A DNA stretch of 64,000 bases from a virus, in IMG/VR virus record IMGVR_UViG_3300017989_005036, positions 1-64,000 of that record. One strand, written 5' to 3'. The notes beneath the pieces are model-generated. The model saw only the letters and a program-made list of their open reading frames with translations, ran no database searches and was not told where the DNA came from. The position numbers were made by a program, and so were the translations under genes. Positions 46,216 to 54,756 of this stretch are shown piece after piece (position 1 is the stretch's first letter; each line of letters opens with the position of its first letter).

Positions 46216-46248
46216 TTTAGCAACAATTGAACTGTTGAAAGACATTTA

Positions 46249-46277
46249 ACCCGATCATTTTTGTGATCGGGTTTTTT
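46249..46277 (+). terminator. Rho-independent terminator
   Basis: An 8-bp stem CCCGATCA/TGATCGGG followed by six T. It ends the polymerase/sigma-like unit. Confidence 0.9.
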
Positions 46278-46360
46278 GTTTGAAAAATTGAGTAGAGGTG
46301 TCATAGAATTTCTGTTATGCTTCTATGATGTAAGAATTGATGTTAGATTGAGGAGGTGTT

Positions 46361-47905
46361 ATGACAGACCAAGCACACATTGAAGACTTAGTGGACCCTG
46401 ATGCAGAGGGAGATGCTCGCTATTCTTGGGATGAAGATTTTCAAAGACATATTATTTCTATGCTGCTTTCAGATAAGCAGTTTTTGTTGCAGGGCATGAA
46501 CCTTGTTAAGCCTTCGTATTTTACAAATAAAGCACATTCAAAAGTTTGTGAGATCCTCTTCTCATATTTCGAGAAGCATAAAGGTCAGCCAACTCGTATT
46601 ATCCTCACTCAGGAATTGAAAGATGATTTCAAAGGCAATAAAGCGTTGCCATATTATCTTGGCGAATTAAATGCTGTTTATGATTATTACCAACCCGGTC
46701 TTGATGCCAGAGATTACCTAACTGACAAGATCGCTTACTTTGCAAAAATTCAAGCTCTAAAATCGGCTTTTAAAAAGTCGATGGATGAAATTAATGCTAA
46801 TCCCGAACAGGCTGAAACTTGGGATAAGGTTTACGAGATGTTGCAGAAAGCAATGATCGTAGACAGGACATTTGAAATTGGTACAAGCTATTTAAAAGAA
46901 GCTCGTGATCGATATGATCGAATGGCAGAAGTAGAAGATACAGGCGATGTTTTTCCTATTGGTCTCCACAGTGTGGATTCCAGTCTCAAAGGAAACGGAT
47001 TCCGAAGAGGGCAATCTATTGGAGTCATGGCTGACTCTGGTGTTGGTAAGTCGGTTATGCTGGCCTGTATTGGTGCTTATAATGCCTTACGTGGTCATAA
47101 AGTTCTTTATTTGTCATGTGAAAACTATGAGGATGAAATTGCTGAAAGACTGGACTCTATTCTCACAGGGGCTCCTATTCGGTCTCTTTGGGATCACCGA
47201 GAAGATGTATTTGAAAAGCTCGAAGGTAAAGTTTCAGTAGGGCAAAGAGATGATGGTGAGCCTGTTTATTTTAATCCTGAAGAAGATTTGATTATCATTA
47301 AGAAATTTGCACAGAAAACAGCAACTCCAAATACAATATTAGCTTATTTAACTCAGTTGAAATATAGGGGTTGGACGCCAGACGTAGTTATTTTAGACTA
47401 TATTGGTGAAATGAAAGACTATCCTAACATGAAAACCTATGAAAGTCGTGAGCGTATGGCTGGCGAACTTCAAGGTCTTGCCGATGAGTGGAAGTTCTTT
47501 TTAGCAACAGCCGTTCAGCCAAACAGATCAGGCAAAGAAGCTCAAGAGAGTGGTCACCTGTCTCAGGCTCATATGGCAGATGCTTTTGGTCAAATGCGGC
47601 CATTGTATTGTTGTATTACATTGAACCAAAATGACAGAGAGTCGGCTGTATTTTGTGGTCGTGGATGGGTTGAAAAACAAAGAAACGGTCCCAAACATTA
47701 TCAGTTCTATTTGGACTTTAACCCTAAGACTTTGAAAATCACTGAAATATCGAAAGAGACATATCGAGATCGAATGCAGGGTCAACAAAGCCAAGTAGTT
47801 AGTGAAGTTGAGACAGATACGATTAAGTCAATTGAGAGTAGTGTCGAAGATGCTGCTGTAGATAATGCAAAGAAAAATTTTCAACCACCTGATGAAGAGG
47901 AATAA
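46361..47905 (+). CDS. Replicative DNA helicase (DnaB/T4 gp41-like)
   Basis: 514 aa. The N-terminal DnaB-type helical domain (FQRHIISMLLSDKQFLLQ) is followed by the RecA-like motor: Walker A GVMADSGVGKSVML (about 222-235), VVILDYIGEMKDYP (Walker B), ATAVQPNRSG and a downstream arginine-finger region. An acidic tail ends the protein (QPPDEEE). It encircles the lagging strand and drives fork movement. AGGAGGTGTT precedes ATG 46361. A TCATAGAATTT motif about 50 bases upstream recurs at two other units. Confidence 0.93.
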   Translation: MTDQAHIEDLVDPDAEGDARYSWDEDFQRHIISMLLSDKQFLLQGMNLVKPSYFTNKAHSKVCEILFSYFEKHKGQPTRIILTQELKDDFKGNKALPYYLGELNAVYDYYQPGLDARDYLTDKIAYFAKIQALKSAFKKSMDEINANPEQAETWDKVYEMLQKAMIVDRTFEIGTSYLKEARDRYDRMAEVEDTGDVFPIGLHSVDSSLKGNGFRRGQSIGVMADSGVGKSVMLACIGAYNALRGHKVLYLSCENYEDEIAERLDSILTGAPIRSLWDHREDVFEKLEGKVSVGQRDDGEPVYFNPEEDLIIIKKFAQKTATPNTILAYLTQLKYRGWTPDVVILDYIGEMKDYPNMKTYESRERMAGELQGLADEWKFFLATAVQPNRSGKEAQESGHLSQAHMADAFGQMRPLYCCITLNQNDRESAVFCGRGWVEKQRNGPKHYQFYLDFNPKTLKITEISKETYRDRMQGQQSQVVSEVETDTIKSIESSVEDAAVDNAKKNFQPPDEEE

Positions 47906-47915
47906 GAGGAATAAG

Positions 47916-48173
47916 ATGAGTAATATGATAAAAAGAAGATTAGTTACATTACGTGTTATGATTGATTCGCTCATTATGTTAACGGCTTTGTATTCATTTT
48001 CACAAAATGCAGTAATGAAGGATGGAGTATTGAAAGGTTGCTTCATGCTTCTGTTCATAATTGCCAGTCATAGCTGCACTGATCACTTCGGCAAATATTT
48101 ACCACCCAAAGAAGATAAACAAGGGATAGGTAAGTTGGATAAAAACACATTGGGGATAAAAAATGATCGATAA
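47916..48173 (+). CDS. Membrane protein, 85 aa
   Basis: GAGGAATAAG precedes ATG 47916. Two hydrophobic stretches (about 13-25 and 35-50, FMLLFIIASH) and a polar C-terminal third. Its end overlaps the next gene by 11 bases. It sits inside the replication operon; role unknown. Confidence 0.55.
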   Translation: MSNMIKRRLVTLRVMIDSLIMLTALYSFSQNAVMKDGVLKGCFMLLFIIASHSCTDHFGKYLPPKEDKQGIGKLDKNTLGIKNDR

Positions 48174-48732
48174 AGAAACAATCAAAATCGCTGATCGAGA
48201 AGTAACGATTGATCCAACAATTCTGAAATTTGATGAGTCAACTCTCACGAATTATATTCAAACAGAAGGTGGGTATTATGACAATTACGGAGCGTATTTG
48301 GCATTGGCAGAGAAAGCGTTACATTTATGTGAGATGCAATACGACCAGATTTACACTGAGCGATTTGCTGAAGCAAAAGACAATGGCGGAAGCGACAAAT
48401 TGGCTGAAGCAAAAGCTAAATCTGATCCCGAAGTAGTCAATGCTCGGGAATATGTCATTGAAGCAAAATACAAAGTAAAGAGACTTCAGCAGCACTTGAG
48501 AGCATGGGACAAAAACCATGATAACGCTCAAAGTCTTGGCCATATGATTCGAAAAGAGATGGATAAATTAAACGCTGATATTATGGGTCGTGCCAGCGGT
48601 CTTGATATTGAAAGGTTTAAAGAAGAACGTCGTTTGGAGCAAGGTGTTGCTCCAATTGAGGAACAAATCGAGGAATCTAAAGGTATTGAAGATGGTCTCG
48701 ATATGGACGATCTTCGGTCTTTGGTGGGTTAA
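48163..48732 (+). CDS. UvsY-like recombination mediator candidate, 189 aa
   Basis: A highly helical, acidic protein. The order ILKFDESTLTNYIQTEGGYY, then long helices and SLGHMIRKEMDKLN, is reminiscent of UvsY-type proteins, which load UvsX on ssDNA coated by gp32. It lies just after the helicase and the window encodes UvsX and gp32-like proteins, which makes the role plausible. The family assignment is tentative. Confidence 0.45.
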   Translation: MIDKETIKIADREVTIDPTILKFDESTLTNYIQTEGGYYDNYGAYLALAEKALHLCEMQYDQIYTERFAEAKDNGGSDKLAEAKAKSDPEVVNAREYVIEAKYKVKRLQQHLRAWDKNHDNAQSLGHMIRKEMDKLNADIMGRASGLDIERFKEERRLEQGVAPIEEQIEESKGIEDGLDMDDLRSLVG

Positions 48733-49032
48733 ATGGACATTGGCGGAATTGACATTTGGTTCAATTATGCAGATCACAAGAAGTTCATAACAGCAGCTTA
48801 TGAAGCATCACGTGAGATTTGGCCTAAATTGTTTCTTGAACACATGGATGCTTCAGAAGTTTTTATCTTCAAAGACAGGACTTCTTTTGAAGCTTGGGGC
48901 TCAGGGCCTTATGAGGATTTTCATAATACGATGATTCACGTTGTTTGCAATAAGGGTTGTACTGTTGTTGTGGATGACAAAGATCACCCAGATAATCAGC
49001 ATGTTCTCACCGCTTTGGAAACTTTGTTGTGA
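48733..49032 (+). CDS. Hypothetical protein, 99 aa
   Basis: ATG 48733 directly follows the previous stop. An alpha/beta protein with a helix FITAAYEASREIWPKLFLEH and beta segments (MIHVVCNKGCTVVVDDKD). It looks like a compact single domain; no family recognised. Confidence 0.55.
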   Translation: MDIGGIDIWFNYADHKKFITAAYEASREIWPKLFLEHMDASEVFIFKDRTSFEAWGSGPYEDFHNTMIHVVCNKGCTVVVDDKDHPDNQHVLTALETLL

Positions 49033-49068
49033 TGATTTTGGCAGTTTGCTTCACTACAATACAAAGTT

Positions 49069-49590
49069 ATGAAGTTTAGTGAATTCATTCAGGAAAACAT
49101 CTTTGATGACGATTTTGACATTAGTCAATGGCGTGAAAAAATAAAACGTCGAGGGAAAGAAGTTCAAAGAAAAAGAATCACACAACCTGATGTATTGGTC
49201 GTTTATCATGGTTTCAATGTAGACCCTGCGAGTATTGATTACACTTTTGACCCAAGTAAATCAGAGCAAGGATTATTGTGGTTCACACACAAATACGTTC
49301 GAGGTCATGATTATCGAGATTACGCAAAAGGGAAAGGTGGATATGTTCTCCAATACCCATTGCAAATTCAAAGGCACACTGATATTGTGACCTATGAAAA
49401 TGGTTCGCAGGAAAATAAAATTCCAGAAGATCTTTTTAATCAAATTGATTCAACTTCTAATGGAAGATTCATGGGTGATTTTGACAATGTCATGGAATTG
49501 CCCCAAGGTTGGTTTTTCACGTACAAATATGAAAAATTCATTGGAACAAATCAGGTTTTAAAGGTTAAACCAGAACAAATCACTTCATAG
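49069..49590 (+). CDS. ADP-ribosyltransferase-like protein with capsid-targeting-like N-terminus, 173 aa
   Basis: It begins MKFSEFIQEN, very close to the T4 capsid-targeting sequence (MKTYQEFIAEA) with an I-x-E cleavage-type site. The body has DVLVVYHGFNVDPAS, then QGLLWFTHKYVRGHDYRDYA, the H-G ... W-F-T pattern of ART-PolyVal-type ADP-ribosyltransferases. A Glu near LPQGWFF or elsewhere would be needed for catalysis and is not certain. T4 Alt is an ADP-ribosyltransferase with the same kind of tag, packaged and injected to modify host RNA polymerase, so an analogous role is suggested. Confidence 0.55.
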   Translation: MKFSEFIQENIFDDDFDISQWREKIKRRGKEVQRKRITQPDVLVVYHGFNVDPASIDYTFDPSKSEQGLLWFTHKYVRGHDYRDYAKGKGGYVLQYPLQIQRHTDIVTYENGSQENKIPEDLFNQIDSTSNGRFMGDFDNVMELPQGWFFTYKYEKFIGTNQVLKVKPEQITS

Positions 49591-49610
49591 TTTTTTGCAA
49601 GGAAGCAAAA

Positions 49611-50192
49611 ATGATCGACCCGGTTAGGTTCACTAATTACAATTTGGATGATCAAGGTTTACAGGAATACATACTTTTCGCCATTTCGGCAGCAGGAAAA
49701 AACGCAACAACGGCAGCCAGAATCTTAGATGAATTTTTAAATCATGCCAAAGAGACAACAGGTGGAAAAGATCATTTTGATTGCGTGCTAAAAATTGCCA
49801 AAGATAAATCATTGCCATCTGTTTTAAAAAGCTTTGGGTTTGGTTGTTTTAATTTGAAGGGCCAAGGATTTCTTGAGATTGCCCAAAGTGGGTTGGATTT
49901 AAAAAGTTGTTCTGTTGTTGATCTTGAAAAGATCAAAGGCATTGGAATGAAAACCAGCAGGTTTTTTGTGATGCATACACGACGCAACGCAGGTGTAGCT
50001 TGTCTTGATGTTCATATTCTTCGTTGGATGAAGAAACGAGGCTTTAAGAACATTCCCCAGCAGACACCAACAGGTAAGCGTTATTTGGAAATCGAGAAGA
50101 AGTTTTTGGATGTAGCGAAACGTCTCAATAAAGAAGTTGCAACTTTAGATTTGGCAATTTGGAATGATGAACGAGGAAGTTTTGATTCTTAA
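49611..50192 (+). CDS. HhH-GPD superfamily DNA glycosylase, 193 aa
   Basis: The helix-hairpin-helix LEKIKGIGMKTSRFFV (about 107-122) is followed by CLDVHILRWMKK with the catalytic Asp, as in endonuclease III/OGG-type enzymes. No Fe-S cluster Cys set is seen at the end. It would remove damaged bases, initiating base excision repair. It converges with the UvrD-like gene (overlap 4 bases). Confidence 0.8.
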   Translation: MIDPVRFTNYNLDDQGLQEYILFAISAAGKNATTAARILDEFLNHAKETTGGKDHFDCVLKIAKDKSLPSVLKSFGFGCFNLKGQGFLEIAQSGLDLKSCSVVDLEKIKGIGMKTSRFFVMHTRRNAGVACLDVHILRWMKKRGFKNIPQQTPTGKRYLEIEKKFLDVAKRLNKEVATLDLAIWNDERGSFDS

Positions 50193-52933
50193 TCTTCGTC
50201 GTCAATGATGTGATAATCACTCCTAGGTCTTGTGTGACCTACATACCAAGCATTATCTTCCTGATCTAAGTCAGCCGGAAGTTTTGCTTTTGGATGAGGG
50301 TATAAACTTGGGGTGATTTCAAAGACTCTGTCAAACTCTAATCCTTTAGATTTGTGAGCAGTTGTTAGAATAACTGGATTAAGTTTTCTGAGTTTTTCTT
50401 TGTATTCCATTTTTTCTTTCTTGCTCTTGAATTTTTCTTTCATTCCACCAAGTCTTTGTCTTAGCCAATCTTTAAGTTCTTTGACTGTGATATCGTGTTT
50501 GTCTTTGTTTTCGATATCTCCGATCATATCGATGGCTGATGAAATAGCTTTGTGACCTTCGATCATGTCTTTAAGGTCGCCTTGTTTTTTGACTTGATTA
50601 CCCCATTTATTTCTTTTCTCATCAACAAAATCATTCATGATGTCTTGGAAATCTGCAATGTTGATGTCTTCCCAAACACCTTTTTGCCAGTTCAATACAC
50701 GATTTATCAAATTGATGACTTCGTTAGACAAATCCCATCCCATGATTTCAAATGGGATGCCTGCTTTCATAAGTTCCATTGCAGTTTTTGCTAATGGTTC
50801 GTTGGTACGTGCCAGAACAGCAGTTTGTTTTTGAAGTTCTCCTAAGTGTTCCATTTCATTTCCCAATAAATCCATCATGCCAGAAACATCCATTTCACGA
50901 TTTGTATAGATTTCTGGGTCAAATGGATCATCTTCTAAACCAGCTTCGATGTCGTTTACAACAGTTCCTTGGTTTGCTCTGTTGATCAATCCCGGTTTTG
51001 ATCTGAAGTTTTTGGTAAGTTGTTTAGAGACAGCATTAGGATTTTCTGAATTCGATTTAAGCATATCAGCAATGTCTTGAAACGAAGTTTCTGATGCTCC
51101 ACGAAATCGATATAAAGATTGTCTTGGATCGCCTACGGCAACAATTTTAGCACCTGACTCCAAGAGCTTTTCGAGAATCTTTTTCTGAGCAATATTGAAA
51201 TCCTGAACTTCATCAGCCAATACGAAATCGTATTTCTTTGGTTTTGTCCAATCAATTTCATCAGCGTGCATAGCAGCAAACCATAGGTCATCGTCAAAGT
51301 CACGCATGCCACGTAAGTTTTGGGGAATTGGTTGATCTAATCTGGTTGGCATTCCACCATTTCTGGACTTTTCATGTGTCTGGTGAAACTCCTGATCGAT
51401 GCCATGTGGTATGGATTTTTGCATGATCCATGAAGCGACTTGAATCATTTCTTCAACAAAATCATGTCCTAGAAAATCATCTATTCCCATAACCTGAGAC
51501 AGATTATCATTATGGAAATCTTTGTTAGGGTCTTTTTCTAATTGTTCTTTTGTTTGCTCTAAGGAGCTGTTGATTTCATATTCGCCAATAACTTTTCTTA
51601 AATCTTCTTCGTATGTGTTACTGGAGGGATTTAAGTTAAATGATTTTAAAAGACCTACTATTTTTTCAACTTCTTTGTTGAATTCTCTCCATATTTTCTT
51701 GACCCATTTCTTGGCATATTTTTCATCTTGAGAGCCTCCCATGTCATCAACATGAAGTATGTTGGCTCCTTTTGTTACAGCACGGTATTGTGGGCCATCC
51801 ATGATCATTCCCAGTTTGTTTCCTTTTTTAAGGTTGGGAATGTAATCATAAATCCTTTCTGTAGGATTAATGTTATTTGCATCTAAGACTTTGCCAGCAT
51901 AGCTGTGCGTGGTCATAATGTCAGACTTCATGAATTCCGGGAAAGATTCACGTGCTTCTTCTCCATTTTTTGTTCCAAAGACGAGGTAGATCCAATTTTG
52001 TCTTTTTCCTCCGAATTCCTGAGCTAAGTGTTTCAACATTGTTGTTTTGCCGGTTCCAGCTCTAGCCCCAATCATCATGTGAGAATCTTCGCCATTGTGG
52101 ATTCTTTCAAACTGATCATGGATTTCTTGTTGCTGAGCGGTTAATTCAAAATTCTTGGACTCTTCTTTGGGGTGATAAAGGTCAATTCCTTCACTTGGTT
52201 TTTTGGCTCTTTGTAAAGAGCCATCAGCTTCTTCACGAGTAAAGATTCTTCCAACTTCTGATGTTGGAACTTCTCCAAAATTATGTATTTTTCCTTTGTA
52301 ATATGATGCAAAGATCCAACTGTTATTGGTTGGATGTTTTTTCAACATCGCCAATTGATCTTTTCTCAGTTTTAATTCTTCATTGTCTACTTGAGATTTT
52401 GCCAATATCCAAGGTTGTTCTTGTTGTTGTGGCTGTTGTTGGCTAATCCCTTGTTGTGGTCGCTGTTGCTGTGGAATTTGAGGTTTATCTGGCTGTCCAA
52501 CCATTGAGTCAGGAATGATGTCCTTGGTTTCAGGATGCCACCAGCCTGATTGTCCTGCATATGGTCCGAATTGAATATTGCCTAATCTTCTGTAGCCTTT
52601 TTGAGAAGGATCTTCTGATAACAAAAAGTACGAAGTGTCATTTTTCATCCATTCACGAAAAGACAATGTTTTTTGAACCATTTTTTTAGGTTCAACTGGT
52701 CCTGTGACTGGTTTACTCATTTTTACTTTTCTTCTTTTTTCGGCATGATCTTTGATGTCATTCAATACTTTTCCGGGTCTCCACTGAGACATACGTTGCC
52801 ATCTTTCGAAGTTTACAGGATCAACTTCAAATCGGTAGTTTTTACCTTTTATGTTTACGCCGACAGTTCCATTGCCAAAACCATCATTTGACCAAAGAGT
52901 AAATACAATGTTATTATTAGCTTCAACCCACAT
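50189..52933 (-). CDS. UvrD/Rep-type helicase with long N-terminal extension, about 914 aa
   Basis: The helicase core occupies about residues 270-914: Walker A GARAGTGKTTMLKHL, VLADEVQDFN, VGDPRQSLYRFRGAS, LTKNFRSKP and TTAHKSKGLEFDRV. The N-terminal 270 residues are unusual: a small beta domain, then LSFREWMKNDTSYFLLSED (like the capsid-targeting-type motif but internal), GYRRLGNIQFGPYAGQSGWW and a Gln/Pro-rich linker. ATG 52933 is chosen. It may be a Dda-like accessory helicase with an added targeting or substrate-binding module. Confidence 0.88.
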   Translation of the reverse strand: MWVEANNNIVFTLWSNDGFGNGTVGVNIKGKNYRFEVDPVNFERWQRMSQWRPGKVLNDIKDHAEKRRKVKMSKPVTGPVEPKKMVQKTLSFREWMKNDTSYFLLSEDPSQKGYRRLGNIQFGPYAGQSGWWHPETKDIIPDSMVGQPDKPQIPQQQRPQQGISQQQPQQQEQPWILAKSQVDNEELKLRKDQLAMLKKHPTNNSWIFASYYKGKIHNFGEVPTSEVGRIFTREEADGSLQRAKKPSEGIDLYHPKEESKNFELTAQQQEIHDQFERIHNGEDSHMMIGARAGTGKTTMLKHLAQEFGGKRQNWIYLVFGTKNGEEARESFPEFMKSDIMTTHSYAGKVLDANNINPTERIYDYIPNLKKGNKLGMIMDGPQYRAVTKGANILHVDDMGGSQDEKYAKKWVKKIWREFNKEVEKIVGLLKSFNLNPSSNTYEEDLRKVIGEYEINSSLEQTKEQLEKDPNKDFHNDNLSQVMGIDDFLGHDFVEEMIQVASWIMQKSIPHGIDQEFHQTHEKSRNGGMPTRLDQPIPQNLRGMRDFDDDLWFAAMHADEIDWTKPKKYDFVLADEVQDFNIAQKKILEKLLESGAKIVAVGDPRQSLYRFRGASETSFQDIADMLKSNSENPNAVSKQLTKNFRSKPGLINRANQGTVVNDIEAGLEDDPFDPEIYTNREMDVSGMMDLLGNEMEHLGELQKQTAVLARTNEPLAKTAMELMKAGIPFEIMGWDLSNEVINLINRVLNWQKGVWEDINIADFQDIMNDFVDEKRNKWGNQVKKQGDLKDMIEGHKAISSAIDMIGDIENKDKHDITVKELKDWLRQRLGGMKEKFKSKKEKMEYKEKLRKLNPVILTTAHKSKGLEFDRVFEITPSLYPHPKAKLPADLDQEDNAWYVGHTRPRSDYHIIDDED

Positions 52934-53013
52934 GTTCTTATATATTAGCTGGGGGAGCAAAAGTGATTGATACTTAATTAGACTACCTAAATAGGTTGCA
53001 AAGGAGTTTGATT

Positions 53014-53430
53014 ATGAAAAACCAATGGCTTTTAAGAAACAAACAAAGAGCATCCAAGTGGATGTTTTCAGTTAGTGAAAATGCCACGTGGAAATTAAAA
53101 CCCAGAATTGTTGGGGTTCCCAATAAACCTAGTTGTCAATTTGTTCTTGGCGAACAAATGAGTGTTGTTTTCCCGGATGTTGTCAATGACATTGAACTCA
53201 TTACATTTCTGGCTGATTGCCATTTATCTTTTAACAAAAAGACAAGATTCACTGGTTATTTGAAGCTTTTGGATGCTTCGGTTCAATCGCTGGAAACATG
53301 GATGTTCACAAAAATCACACCTGTGTCTATCAATTATGCTGATCCAACCGGAATTTATAATGGTGATATTGAGTTAACTTTTCATTTTGATACGAAAGAA
53401 TATCGAGACTTTAGAGACAGTTCTTCATAG
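53014..53430 (+). CDS. Possible tail-tube-like virion protein, 138 aa
   Basis: AAAGGAGTTTGATT precedes ATG 53014. The C-terminal end (FTKITPVSINYADPTGIYNG, then IELTFHFDTKEY) resembles the end of gp19-type tail tube and related phage structural proteins, where a polar 'P-x-S-I' stretch is followed by an alternating beta strand. The N-terminus is basic and Trp-rich. The assignment is tentative; no other tail genes lie next to it. Confidence 0.4.
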   Translation: MKNQWLLRNKQRASKWMFSVSENATWKLKPRIVGVPNKPSCQFVLGEQMSVVFPDVVNDIELITFLADCHLSFNKKTRFTGYLKLLDASVQSLETWMFTKITPVSINYADPTGIYNGDIELTFHFDTKEYRDFRDSSS

Positions 53431-53588
53431 ATAAGATTAGTCCGTCTGGTTGTAGCGATGGATAGTTACATCTGTCCGCATGTATGTTGTATCTTGACGC
53501 TATAACGAGGTTGTTGTTTATGCGGGTTTTGGATCATTCTTAGTGAGTGACAGAACATACGATGCCTCAAAGGCAACAAAAGCCATTA

Positions 53589-53624
53589 GGAGCCAAAATT
53601 GTGTTGATTTTGGTTCCTTTTTTA
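53589..53624 (+). terminator. Rho-independent terminator
   Basis: An 11-bp stem (53589-53599 with 53607-53617, one G-U pair) followed by six T. The preceding 150 bases (53431-53588) contain no convincing gene; an open frame from GTG 53543 runs through the terminator and is not used as start. Confidence 0.8.
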
Positions 53625-53647
53625 TTGGCAAAAGACTATCATGTGGT

Positions 53648-53923
53648 ATGATGGTAAATCATTGGATAAAAACCCGATCAAAAAGAGAGCAGCTAAAAGT
53701 TGGCGATTGGGTTTATTGGAAAAGAGAAATCTTTACAGACACTGAATGGACCACCATACTTCTTCAATATGGTGTTGAGCCAATGCGTGTTGTGCAATTC
53801 TATTATGACACTAATTTTAGACAAGTTAGATTAGAAGTCATTGATTGTAACGGAAATAGCATTATAGGCGTTCGTGCAGATCGTCTTAGGAAAGTAGATA
53901 AGGATTTTGAGGCAAGGCTATGA
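53648..53923 (+). CDS. Hypothetical protein, 91 aa
   Basis: ATG 53648 or 53651 is taken since the longer frame would be encoded by a terminator hairpin. The protein has an SH3-like pattern: LKVGDWVYWKREIF, RVVQFYYDTNFRQVRLEVID and IIGVRADRLRKV. It may be a small adaptor. Its TGA overlaps the ATG of the oxygenase gene (4-base overlap). Confidence 0.55.
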   Translation: MMVNHWIKTRSKREQLKVGDWVYWKREIFTDTEWTTILLQYGVEPMRVVQFYYDTNFRQVRLEVIDCNGNSIIGVRADRLRKVDKDFEARL

Positions 53924-54579
53924 TTGAGGAAATTGATCCTTTTGAACGATTTATTTACAAGATAGCAAATGAGCCTCTGAGGACATATCCATACCCACAT
54001 TTGATAGTACCATATTCAATTGAAGGTCCAGAGTATTATCGCATGATGGGTGACCTGCCTGAAAAATTTGGTGTTCGTCGAGATGAAGTTTATGGAACAT
54101 CAATAGCAGAAGAGTTGCCTGACAGGTGGCAACGTTGGTTGGATTTTTTGGAGTCTGATCGTGTGGCGAATTTGTTTTTGAAAAAGTTTGGTTTGTTGTT
54201 AGATAGCCATTCAACAAGATTTCGATTCCATAGGGATCGGCCCGGATATGAGGTTTCGCCTCATTTAGATGTTTCTACAAAAGCAATCAGTATTTTGATT
54301 TATCTTCCCAAGGGAGGTGAACCTGATAGGAAAAAATGGGGAACTTCTATTTGCACGCCTAAATGTAACAAAGAATTTGACAGAGGTCACCATAATTGGA
54401 GTGATTTCAATGTTGTTGAAAGGGTTCCTTTTGAACCGTCTATGTTGTTTGCTTTTGCTCCCGGTGAAGATACTTATCACGGAATTAAGGTTAAAGGTGG
54501 GATATTGGCACCTGATCGTATGGCTTTGAAAGGTTTTATTTTCAGGGAAACAAAGGATCAAAATCCTATTCTAATGTGA
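53920..54579 (+). CDS. 2-oxoglutarate/Fe(II)-dependent oxygenase-like protein, 219 aa
   Basis: The facial triad is visible: HLDVS (His and Asp, about 112-114) and TYHGIKV (second His, about 187), followed by an Arg in PDRMALKGF that would bind 2-oxoglutarate. The strand AISILIYLPKGG and PSMLFAFAPGEDTYHG are typical of the prolyl-4-hydroxylase-like branch. The substrate is unknown; phage members hydroxylate proteins or modify bases. A terminator follows about 90 bases downstream. Confidence 0.82.
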   Translation: MIEEIDPFERFIYKIANEPLRTYPYPHLIVPYSIEGPEYYRMMGDLPEKFGVRRDEVYGTSIAEELPDRWQRWLDFLESDRVANLFLKKFGLLLDSHSTRFRFHRDRPGYEVSPHLDVSTKAISILIYLPKGGEPDRKKWGTSICTPKCNKEFDRGHHNWSDFNVVERVPFEPSMLFAFAPGEDTYHGIKVKGGILAPDRMALKGFIFRETKDQNPILM

Positions 54580-54668
54580 GAATTTGTTTGAAAGTACTAT
54601 TTTATGAAGACAAGATGGTGTGTAAATGCGGCTAACATAGGGACATGGAATGTTCCTCAACACCATGA

Positions 54669-54705
54669 GGAGTGTTCGATTTTTCGGGCACTCCTTTATT
54701 TTTTG
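54669..54705 (+). terminator. Rho-independent terminator
   Basis: A 10-bp stem (54669-54678 with 54685-54694, two G-U pairs), loop ATTTTT and a T-rich tail. The 177 bases between the oxygenase and the 54757 gene otherwise hold only tiny frames. Confidence 0.8.
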
Positions 54706-54756
54706 CCTTAAACTAATAACTATGATTAAGGTAATAGAATTTTTAGGGGGTAAAAG

